A DNA stretch of 20,388 nt from a bacterium (lineage in GTDB: Bacteria > AUK180): positions 1 to 20,388 of the forward strand of contig JAGLGN010000035.1 in NCBI GenBank assembly GCA_023144005.1, given 5' to 3'. The notes under the pieces were generated by a model. It was not told the DNA's origin. It was given only the letters and a program-made list of their open reading frames with translations, and searched no databases. This document shows, piece after piece, positions 1 to 6,760 of the stretch. The stretch's first letter is position 1, and every line of letters starts with the position of its first letter. Made by a program: the position numbers and the translations under genes.

Positions 1-60
1 CTTGGAACTTTTACATCGGGACAGACGAACTCCTACGGAGTACGACATGTCCCATATCTT
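1..60 (+). repeat. 60-bp interspersed palindromic repeat, copy A
   Basis: This block is repeated in inverted orientation at 19161-19220 with 55 of 60 bases identical; all five differences fall at positions 31-39. It folds as an outer stem (GGGACA with TGTCCC), an internal loop, and an apical stem (ACTCC with GGAGT, loop TAC). In the other copy the T-A pair of the apical stem becomes G-C, a compensatory change, although another pair is lost there. It has no coding potential. It is probably a REP-like intergenic element; it touches the window edge, so it may extend further left. Confidence 0.8.
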
Positions 61-110
61 GTTTGGGGTGCGGCGTGATATGATTGGAACAGGAGAATTA
101 AAGTGTTAAA

Positions 111-135
111 CGAAATATTGATTTTCCGGTTACGG
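111..135 (+). repeat. 25-bp dispersed motif, copy 1
   Basis: The motif begins CGAAATATTG and ends GGTTACGG. It recurs inverted at 19086-19110 (24 of 25 identical) and direct at 16838-16862 (22 of 25). It lies 50 bp after the 60-bp repeat here, and exactly the same distance separates the two blocks in the right-hand pair, so the two blocks form one composite element of about 135 bp with a diverged middle. Confidence 0.7.
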
Positions 136-227
136 GTGTGTTTCTTTTTCCACTTCGTACATCCAACCTCGTACCTCGTTCACTTATGAACGATTGTTAT
201 CGTATTTATGAATCAGAACACTAGGTA

Positions 228-256
228 TTGGAAAAAAACCGATAAAACCTTATACT
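228..256 (+). promoter_or_regulatory. Candidate sigma70 promoter for the leader ORF and photolyase-like gene
   Basis: TTGGAA at 228-233 and TATACT at 251-256 are separated by 17 bases (two mismatches and one mismatch to consensus). Transcription would begin near 262, directly at the AAGGAGGA sequence (263-270), the same very short leader arrangement seen for the pcm-like gene at 15859. Inferred from sequence only. Confidence 0.45.
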
Positions 257-273
257 ATAAGCAAGGAGGAAAG

Positions 274-360
274 TTGGAAGCCACATACGGTTATAAAATA
301 GAGAGAAAGCTTGTCAATAAAAATGAAAGCCGGCATCGTGGAATCCGCAAATGCAAATGA
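274..360 (+). CDS. Possible 28-residue leader peptide coupled to the photolyase-like gene
   Basis: A TTG codon at 274 sits four bases after a near-ideal Shine-Dalgarno sequence (AAGGAGGA, 263-270) and opens a 28-codon frame. Its TGA stop (358-360) overlaps the ATG at 357 of the downstream gene as ATGA, the usual signature of translational coupling. The peptide is basic (many Lys and Arg) and resembles nothing I recognise. The downstream gene has no good ribosome site of its own, whereas this site is strong, so ribosomes probably reach the photolyase-like gene through this ORF. Alternatively the Shine-Dalgarno is fortuitous. That the peptide itself has a function is unsupported. Confidence 0.35.
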   Translation: MEATYGYKIERKLVNKNESRHRGIRKCK

Positions 361-1736
361 ATAAAAATAGAATATTCAGACTCAACAGGGAAGTGCCGGG
401 CAAGGGGGATTATGTCCTCTATTGGATGCAGGCCTCTCAGAGCTATTATGACAACCATGCCCTTTACCATGCCATTGAAAGGGCAAATGAGCTGCAGCTT
501 CCGCTTGTTGTACTTTTTTGTATTATGCCTGAGTCCTCAACTGATAATTTCCGTCATTACGATTTTCTGATCAGAGGACTTTATGAAACAAGGGATGCAA
601 TTGAAGGCGCGGGAATAAATTTCGTTCTGAAATGGGGAGCGATACAGGAAAGTGTGCTGAAATTATCCAAGAATGCCGCTCTGGTGATATCCGACGCTTC
701 TCCGCTCCCACATATGGTGGACCTTCGAAGGAGCATCGCTCAGGAACTGATTACACAGTATCTACAGGTTGATTCTAATTCGATCGTACCGTTCATAATA
801 GCTTCAGATAAGGAAGAGAGCGGGATATATTCGATCAGTAGAAAAATAATGGGCCAGTTGGGGGATTTTCTGGACCTTCCAAATGAGCCTCCGAAAATAG
901 ATAATATTTGGACCGAGGATAGGAAAAATGAAAGTTCTTTCACGCTGGAAGAGGCCCATGAGAAACTGAAGGATTATAAATACGAAAATAACTGCATCGT
1001 TTCCGATTATTTTACCCCAGGTTATTCAGCGGGAATGCTGAGGATGGAAGAGTTTTTTAGTACCGGAAAGCTTGAAAGCTACCACTTGGATGGTAATGAC
1101 CCCGCAAGAGAAGGCAAATCTCTATTAAGCCCGTATCTGCATTTCGGTCAGATATCTCCGGTTCGCGTCTGCATGGCATCTCTGAAATACTCCGGAGGCA
1201 CCGGATGCCAGGCCTTCATCAAAGAATTAGCCGTGAGAAAGGGCTTGGCTGAGAATTTTGTATTTTTCAATGATAATTATTTCAATATCCGTTCGCTGCC
1301 TCACTGGGCCTTAACAACATTGAACGAACATATTTCGGATAAGCGTGAATATATCTATACTTTGGAACAATTGGAAAGGGGAGAAACTCATGACCCGTAT
1401 TGGAACGCTGCGCAGGAAGAAATGACCATTACCGGTTATATGCACGGCTATATGCGCGCGTATTGGGGAAAGAGGGTTATAGAATGGAGCTTGACACCCA
1501 AAGATGCTTATGACCGCCTGATATACTTGAATGACAAATATCAACTTGACGGCCACGATGCCAACGGTTATGCTGGTATTGCCGGATGCTTCGGCAAACA
1601 TGACAGGGAGTGGTTTGAAAAGCCGGTACTCGGCAGCGTGAGATCAATGGACTCAAGTGAACTGGGATGGAACTTTGATCTTGATAAATATGTTAAAAGG
1701 GTAAATTCTCTAAAAAAGCAGAGTGCTGATAAATAA
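357..1736 (+). CDS. Divergent class II deoxyribodipyrimidine photolyase-like flavoprotein
   Basis: A 459-residue protein of the class II CPD photolyase family, whose members use FAD and light to split pyrimidine dimers in cytoplasmic DNA. Visible marks are the N-terminal YVLYWMQASQ segment (about 19-28), the SPYLHFGQIS motif (258-267), HDPYWNAAQ, HGYMRAYWGKR and a DG.D.NGYAGIA..FGKHDR block near the C terminus. The three class II electron-transfer tryptophans are kept (W349, W370, W377). Several family-invariant positions differ: the lesion-contacting Trp of the GYAGIAW motif is G410, GKMHGYMR has Y361, DGRDPNGY reads H400/A402, and SQR reads SQS at residue 29. It may have a changed substrate or be non-repairing. 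ATG 357 is preferred because it aligns with archaeal homologues and overlaps the upstream stop; ATG 351 is the alternative. A 36-bp gap separates it from the cupin gene. Confidence 0.85.
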   Translation: MNKNRIFRLNREVPGKGDYVLYWMQASQSYYDNHALYHAIERANELQLPLVVLFCIMPESSTDNFRHYDFLIRGLYETRDAIEGAGINFVLKWGAIQESVLKLSKNAALVISDASPLPHMVDLRRSIAQELITQYLQVDSNSIVPFIIASDKEESGIYSISRKIMGQLGDFLDLPNEPPKIDNIWTEDRKNESSFTLEEAHEKLKDYKYENNCIVSDYFTPGYSAGMLRMEEFFSTGKLESYHLDGNDPAREGKSLLSPYLHFGQISPVRVCMASLKYSGGTGCQAFIKELAVRKGLAENFVFFNDNYFNIRSLPHWALTTLNEHISDKREYIYTLEQLERGETHDPYWNAAQEEMTITGYMHGYMRAYWGKRVIEWSLTPKDAYDRLIYLNDKYQLDGHDANGYAGIAGCFGKHDREWFEKPVLGSVRSMDSSELGWNFDLDKYVKRVNSLKKQSADK

Positions 1737-1772
1737 AACATATCATATGAAGTTGCTTTCTGGTATATTCAA

Positions 1773-2039
1773 ATGTTGACGATCACAAGACCGGGGCATT
1801 CCGAATTAAAGGAAATGAAGGTTTTCGGCTGGCCGATATGGGAAAAAGAGATATCTGAATTCTCCTGGCATTATGATTCCCGAGAGATATGCTATCTTCT
1901 TGAAGGAAAGGTAGAGATCACGGTCGGGAGCGGAGAAGTATTTAAATTCGGCAAAGGAGATCTTGTGATCTTTCCCAAAGGACTTTCATGTAAGTGGAAG
2001 ATCATTAGTCCGGTCAGAAAGCATTATAAATTCGAGTGA
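1773..2039 (+). CDS. Small single-domain cupin (DUF861/Cupin_3 type)
   Basis: An 88-residue protein with the compact cupin pattern of the Cupin_3 family: FSWHYDSREICYLLEGKVEI (about 30-49) followed by GDLVIFPKGLSCKW (62-75) and a terminal PVRKHYKFE. This is one beta-barrel with no extra domain and no signal peptide. Family members are mostly uncharacterised, and no substrate can be assigned. The start has no clear Shine-Dalgarno sequence, so translation may depend on the upstream gene 36 bp away. Its TGA overlaps a GTG that can start the next gene (GTGA), so it is probably co-translated with the cyclase-NTPase-TPR protein. That suggests, without proof, a small-molecule-binding accessory to the signalling protein. 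Confidence 0.8.
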   Translation: MLTITRPGHSELKEMKVFGWPIWEKEISEFSWHYDSREICYLLEGKVEITVGSGEVFKFGKGDLVIFPKGLSCKWKIISPVRKHYKFE

Positions 2040-5000
2040 ACATGGTCAAAAAGCAAGATTTGAAACGCCTTATTCCGGGTTATATAATCCAGAAATTCGC
2101 AGAGGGAAAATCCCGTGGATATATAGAAGGCAGCGTCCTTTTTGTCGATATCAAGGGTTTCACTGTCCTGACCGATGAGTTAATGTCTAAGGGACGTTCA
2201 GGCGCAGAAAAGGTATCTGATCTTCTGAATGAGGTCTTTGACCCTGCTCTCAATATAGTTTTTAGCAGAGGCGGCTTTATCGCCGGCTTCGCGGGAGATG
2301 CATTTACAGCGATCTTCCCCCGTGACGATGGACATATCGCGCGGAATGCGGCATTGGAGATCAGCAGGAACATGAGCAAGTCCAAGAACGATCTATCGGC
2401 TTCCATGGGTATTTCCACCGGCAGGATCTCCTGGTATATCATGGATCTGGCTGAGCAGCATATTTATTATTTCAAAGGAAAAGCGATCGATGACGCCGTT
2501 GCGTCGAGAGGAAATCTATCTATCAAAAAGACGGATATGCCCGCTGCGAAAGGGGCTTATGATTTTAGAGAAGTTGATTATACAAAAGACAAACTTCGGC
2601 ATTTCATATCCGACCCGATACTAAATATTGCCACAATGGGGGAGTTTCGTGAGATCACATCTCTCTTTATAGTGTTTCCCGAATGCAGCAGTAAGAAAAG
2701 GTATGAGCTGATCTCTAGCCTATCTTCCGAGGTCGTACGACACGGCGGCTCCCTTAATAAGGTCGATTACTCAGACAAGGGCGGTATTGGATTGGTTATT
2801 TTCGGCGCTCCTATTGCCAGGGAAAATGACGCGGCACATGCTGTGAAATTAGCTCTTAAATTGAAGGAAAGATTTCCTGCTTTAAAAATGGGACTGACCA
2901 AGGGAATGGCATACTGTGGATTCATCGGCGGCAAAGAAAGGATGGAATACACTTCCATCGGAAGAGTTGTGAACCTCTCCGCGCGATTTGCCGTAAATGC
3001 TTCAAAGGGACAGATAATCACCGATGTGAAGATTTTTGAACTTCTGAAGGAGGAATTTTCCTTCGATCCTCTCGGACATATCGATGTCAAAGGATTCAAG
3101 AAGAAGCAGGATGCGTATTTACTTAGCAAAGAGCTCAAAGAATTTCCCATTGACAGAAATGAGTTGACCGTCAGAGTAGTCGGCAGGGAAGTCGAATTGG
3201 AGAAGATGGAAAAATTCTCCGAAAATCTGATGGCAGGCCGATTCGCGGGCTTTATCCTTGTACTGGGGAATGGTGGAATGGGAAAGACCACGCTTGTAAA
3301 AAGATTTCGAAATGAACACGCCGGAGTATTTAACTGGTTAAGTTTATCTTGTGATGATCTGGATCCGGGTGGATTTGCGCCATTATCGCGAATGCTTCAA
3401 CAACATTTTAACCTGGACAGATTTGCTGAGCATGACGACAAGTTGGAATTTCTGAAAAAGCAATGCGAGGCATTGGAATTTGATGAACAGGACGCTTACT
3501 TTCTCGGTGAATTTCTCAATGTAAAAGTGGATGAGCGGCATTTTCAACAATTCGATTCCCGGGCAAAATATGAAAAAACAGCAGGGATCATTAAACGTTT
3601 ATTATTAGAATTTACTGACAATGGGCCTCTGGTAATAGAGATAGATGATGTGCAGTGGATAGACAGTGATACAGCGGCTTTCTTTGAGTCCTTTGTTAAC
3701 AATATCGAAGAGATCCCCGTGATGCTGATATGTGAGAGCAGAGAAGAGGATACTGCTTTTATTCAAAGTATAAGAAAAAAGAACTGTGACTTTCTCCTTC
3801 TGAATCTGAATCCTCTTTCCAAGAAGAATATTGAAAGCTTGTGCCGGCATAGATTGGCTTATCCGGCATCTGTACGGCTGCTTGAGATCATTATCGCTAA
3901 AAGTGAGGGGAACCCGCTTTATATCGAAGAAATACTCCATTACTTGGAGAACCATGGACTGCTTTCTCTTAAGAATGGATATTATATTCTACCCGAATCC
4001 GGTTTTTCTTTACCGGATCAGATCGGAAATATCATTGTTTCCCGACTGGACAGATTGGAGTCGAGCTTAAGGGAATTAGTGAAAACCGCCGCGGTATTGG
4101 GAAAGGAGTTCCCGATCCGTGTTCTGAAAGATATGACCGAGCATATTCCCGAAGAGATGGAAGAGCTTATCAGTAAAGGAGAAAAAGAAGATATCTGGTT
4201 CGGGCTCTCCAGATTGGTATATCTCTTTAAAAGCGCATTGATGAGGGATGCTGCTTACGGGATGCAATTGGGCAAGACATTAAAACGCCTGCATCTGACA
4301 GCGGCGAAAACCATTGAGACCATTTTCAAAGACGATCTGGCTCCGCATTACGGCAAATTGGCGATTCATTATGACCTTTCCGGGAAGGTGAAGCAGGCTA
4401 TTAAATATTACGCCAAAGCCGGCAGCAATGCTTGGGATAGATTTTTAAACAGTGAAGCATTGGAGCATTATACCCGTTTGGTCGAACTCCTTCCATCTGG
4501 AAGAAAACAGTCAATAATGAAAGAACGCATGGGACAAGTCCTTGAAATAACGGGTAAATGGGACGAAGCAAGAATTATTTTCGAGGAGAATCTGGAAGAA
4601 GGTAAGACTTTTAAAGATAATGAGATCATTGCGGATGCCCTTAATAATCTGGGAAGCTGTTATCGCGTGTCCGGTGAATATGAGAAGTCGATTGGAGTCT
4701 ATGAAGAAGCGCTGGAGATCTATAATAAAAAAGAGGACAAAGAAGGAGTCTCGACGATTATCGGTAATATGGGCATTGTCTATTATAAGCAAGGGAAATA
4801 TAAACGGGCGATGGAACTCTATGAAGAGCAGCTGAAAATGTCAAAGAAGGCCAAGGACTGGAAAGTGCTGAGCCACGCAGTCGGAAATATCGGTTTGATC
4901 TATTACAGTACCGGAGAGTATGAGAAGGCTATGGAATGCTACAAAGAGAAGATCAAGCTTGCGGAAAAAGAAAATGATAAGCGAAGTATAACCTATGCTA

Positions 5001-5719
5001 TCGGCAATCTCGGTAATCTCTACGACGCGATGGGCGATAAAGAGAAATCAATGGAAGCATATAAGCAATTACAGCTAATGTCAAAGGAATTAGGTGATAT
5101 CCGAGCTGAGTCGATCGCTGTTATGAATATTGGGGTGATCTTCTGGGAGACAGGCAGGATACAAGAGGCGCAGGAGTACCTTGAGAGGGCGCTGGAGGTT
5201 TCCAAGGAACTCGGAGATATCTCAAGCATTTGTATAAATCATGGTAATATGGGAGAGCTTTATCGGGAATTAGGGTTACTTGAAAAGGCCGAAACCAGTT
5301 TTATCAAGGCAATAGAAATAGCAGACAAAGCTAAATTGAACTACTACTTGTGCAGTTTTCTCAATGAAAGGGCAAAGTTGCTATTTTTAACGGGGAATGT
5401 GAAATTAGCGGATTCTCTAAATCGCCGTGCCTTAAAAATGGCAAAAGGCATAAAGAGAAAAGAAACTATAATAGAATCCTTGATCTTGATCCATCGTATT
5501 ACTGCACTCGAGAATAAAGCAAAGGGCCTGCAGGGATTAAGAAAGATGCTCACTGAAGATAAATTGAGCGAGCATACACATATCCTTTTTAACATAGCAC
5601 GGATCTCGATGGCCAAGGCGGATATTGATGTCGCCATAAAGGCATTAAAAAAGGAATTGGAGAAAACTCCCGGAAATTCCAAATTCGAAAGATTTCTAAA
5701 TGAATTAAGAAAATCATAA
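2036..5719 (+). CDS. Soluble adenylyl cyclase-like protein: C1-C2 cyclase pair, STAND NTPase, TPRs
   Basis: A 1227-residue cytoplasmic protein with the domain order of mammalian soluble adenylyl cyclase (ADCY10). C1 (about 30-170) supplies the metal aspartates D38 (FVDIKGF) and D88 (FAGDAF). C2 (about 205-365) lacks the metal aspartates but carries the base-recognition K248 (SDKGG) and T306, and the transition-state N313 and R317, at the same spacing as T405, N412 and R416 of ADCY10. One composite ATP site is therefore expected. The C1 positions that bind bicarbonate in ADCY10 (K95, R176) are G84 and V155 here. A STAND/AAA-type NTPase follows, with Walker A GNGGMGKT (411-418) and Walker B LVIEIDD (532-538). 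Seven TPRs with an exact 40-residue period start near 868. Numbering is from GTG 2036; ATG 2042 is an equally good start and neither has a clear ribosome site. Cyclic nucleotide output is inferred, not shown. A paralogue faces it across the gap. Confidence 0.9.
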   Translation: MNMVKKQDLKRLIPGYIIQKFAEGKSRGYIEGSVLFVDIKGFTVLTDELMSKGRSGAEKVSDLLNEVFDPALNIVFSRGGFIAGFAGDAFTAIFPRDDGHIARNAALEISRNMSKSKNDLSASMGISTGRISWYIMDLAEQHIYYFKGKAIDDAVASRGNLSIKKTDMPAAKGAYDFREVDYTKDKLRHFISDPILNIATMGEFREITSLFIVFPECSSKKRYELISSLSSEVVRHGGSLNKVDYSDKGGIGLVIFGAPIARENDAAHAVKLALKLKERFPALKMGLTKGMAYCGFIGGKERMEYTSIGRVVNLSARFAVNASKGQIITDVKIFELLKEEFSFDPLGHIDVKGFKKKQDAYLLSKELKEFPIDRNELTVRVVGREVELEKMEKFSENLMAGRFAGFILVLGNGGMGKTTLVKRFRNEHAGVFNWLSLSCDDLDPGGFAPLSRMLQQHFNLDRFAEHDDKLEFLKKQCEALEFDEQDAYFLGEFLNVKVDERHFQQFDSRAKYEKTAGIIKRLLLEFTDNGPLVIEIDDVQWIDSDTAAFFESFVNNIEEIPVMLICESREEDTAFIQSIRKKNCDFLLLNLNPLSKKNIESLCRHRLAYPASVRLLEIIIAKSEGNPLYIEEILHYLENHGLLSLKNGYYILPESGFSLPDQIGNIIVSRLDRLESSLRELVKTAAVLGKEFPIRVLKDMTEHIPEEMEELISKGEKEDIWFGLSRLVYLFKSALMRDAAYGMQLGKTLKRLHLTAAKTIETIFKDDLAPHYGKLAIHYDLSGKVKQAIKYYAKAGSNAWDRFLNSEALEHYTRLVELLPSGRKQSIMKERMGQVLEITGKWDEARIIFEENLEEGKTFKDNEIIADALNNLGSCYRVSGEYEKSIGVYEEALEIYNKKEDKEGVSTIIGNMGIVYYKQGKYKRAMELYEEQLKMSKKAKDWKVLSHAVGNIGLIYYSTGEYEKAMECYKEKIKLAEKENDKRSITYAIGNLGNLYDAMGDKEKSMEAYKQLQLMSKELGDIRAESIAVMNIGVIFWETGRIQEAQEYLERALEVSKELGDISSICINHGNMGELYRELGLLEKAETSFIKAIEIADKAKLNYYLCSFLNERAKLLFLTGNVKLADSLNRRALKMAKGIKRKETIIESLILIHRITALENKAKGLQGLRKMLTEDKLSEHTHILFNIARISMAKADIDVAIKALKKELEKTPGNSKFERFLNELRKS

Positions 5720-6012
5720 GAAGCATCATATTCAATATTCTTAATAAATATTATATTTATAATTTATCGGCAACTGATCACATCAGATAAAATAGGGGAT
5801 AATTAATATTCCAGCAATTTCAGTAAAATAGTATGAAATACTGAAATAATTGTTGTTCAAGAAAAAGCAGACATACAGGAACATATCAAGGAGTGACTTC
5901 GGGGCTTAGGATCGATATTTGAGACCCGTCAGCGTAATCGTCCTATATAACAGGGTATAAGGAATAGAATGTCATAATCTAAACAATAAGGATATATAAC
6001 CGGGCAGTAATC

Positions 6013-6046
6013 TGTGGAAAACCGGGGGTTTATACACTTATCCACA
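6013..6046. promoter_or_regulatory. Convergent pair of DnaA-box sequences
   Basis: TTATCCACA at 6038-6046 is a perfect consensus DnaA box. Facing it on the other strand, 6013-6021 reads TGTGGAAAA, one mismatch from the reverse consensus. The pair ends 17 bases before the dif candidate. DnaA binding, if real, could mean titration or local regulation; an origin is less likely because the flanking genes converge here. Confidence 0.45.
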
Positions 6047-6063
6047 GGCATTTCATATACATT

Positions 6064-6091
6064 ACTTTACATAATGTTGATTATCGGAAGT
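6064..6091 (-). other. Candidate dif site (XerC/XerD chromosome dimer resolution)
   Basis: Read on the minus strand this 28-mer is ACTTCCGATAA, then TCAACA, then TTATGTAAAGT: the 11-6-11 layout of dif. Against the Bacillus subtilis dif as I remember it, the XerC arm matches 9 of 11, the XerD arm 10 of 11 and the centre 3 of 6. The two arms are mutually inverted at 8 of 11 positions, as expected. It sits between convergent gene blocks and at a change of GC skew, the setting expected for dif at the replication terminus. No integrated XerCD-using element is visible next to it. Confidence 0.7.
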
Positions 6092-6210
6092 AATATATGT
6101 GTAAAATAATCCCCTCTGGTGCGCATTTCCGCATCATATCAGGGTCTACTGTTTATATTCCCTCTTTGTTTCTAATCTGCATCTTCCCCTGTATTATCTC
6201 AACTTCTTCA

Positions 6211-6292
6211 TTATCCAGAAATATCCACCTGATTTATTATGTTTCTTCTATCGACCAGAATATTAGAAATATTTACGATCTTGTTATTCACC
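6211..6292 (+). promoter_or_regulatory. Weak DnaA-box-like sites
   Basis: TTATCCAGA at 6211-6219 and TTATTCACC at 6284-6292 each differ from the relaxed TTATNCACA box at one position. Alone they could be chance; they are recorded because of the perfect box 170 bp upstream. Confidence 0.2.
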
Positions 6293-6760
6293 ATCATTTC
6301 AGTAATTAATTCAATTATAATTCCCCTATGCGAAAATCCCGACATGTATTGGTATGGCATTGATCGATATCGTGCCTTAGAATCAATATTTGGAAGCCGG
6401 ATTTTTACCCTTCTTGTAATTACTGACATATAGGGTATATGTATCAATTGACGGTAATTAGCTCTCCAAAATTGCGCTACATTTTGAAATGATCCCGATC
6501 CTCTGCATACCTAATTCGCTGTAAATGCATTACCTAGGTATATGGCCCACCAGAGTTGCAATCGACGCTATATCTTGTACATGATAGTATATTCATGATC
6601 TGTCAGGCCATTAATGATACTGTTCTTGACGCCTATTTTAAGACAAGTGAAATATATCACATGAGATGATAATGAGGTAAATTTACCCTATTGATATCAG
6701 TATATAAGTGTCAGTATAAAGGACGGTATTTTGAAGAGTACCCTTTCTTAATCACGCGCT

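Larger units (their letters stand above)
5720..6760. other. 1-kb non-coding gap between convergent paralogues; candidate terminus region
   Basis: No convincing gene is present: the open frames of 64-78 codons at 6097-6447 overlap on opposite strands and resemble nothing known. The gap starts very AT-rich (5735-5770). It holds DnaA-box-like 9-mers, a dif-like 28-mer at 6064-6091, and perfect palindromes TACCTAGGTA (6531-6540) and GGTAAATTTACC (6676-6687). By hand count the plus strand has about 61 G to 51 C at 5721-6060 but about 103 G to 134 C at 6092-6760; the strongest C excess is at 6115-6300. No intrinsic terminator with a clear T-tract was found for either flanking gene. Confidence 0.7.

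Noticed and set aside
1226-1260. Loss of W305 (Methanosarcina mazei numbering) in the photolyase-like protein
   Set aside because: Arg occupies this position in other class II enzymes such as the Arabidopsis one as I recall it, so the change is not unusual.
4637-5395. 120-bp DNA tandem repeats
   Set aside because: The period is explained by 40-residue TPRs; the nucleotide copies are diverged and under protein constraint.
6097-6447. Overlapping open frames of 64-78 codons on both strands in the gap
   Set aside because: No ribosome sites, no recognisable family, mutually overlapping in opposite directions and AT-rich; best read as non-coding.
5720-6760. Reading the gap as the chromosomal origin (oriC)
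   Set aside because: Genes converge on it rather than diverge, a dif-like site lies inside it, the skew changes in the terminus sense, and no dnaA, dnaN or gyrB is nearby.
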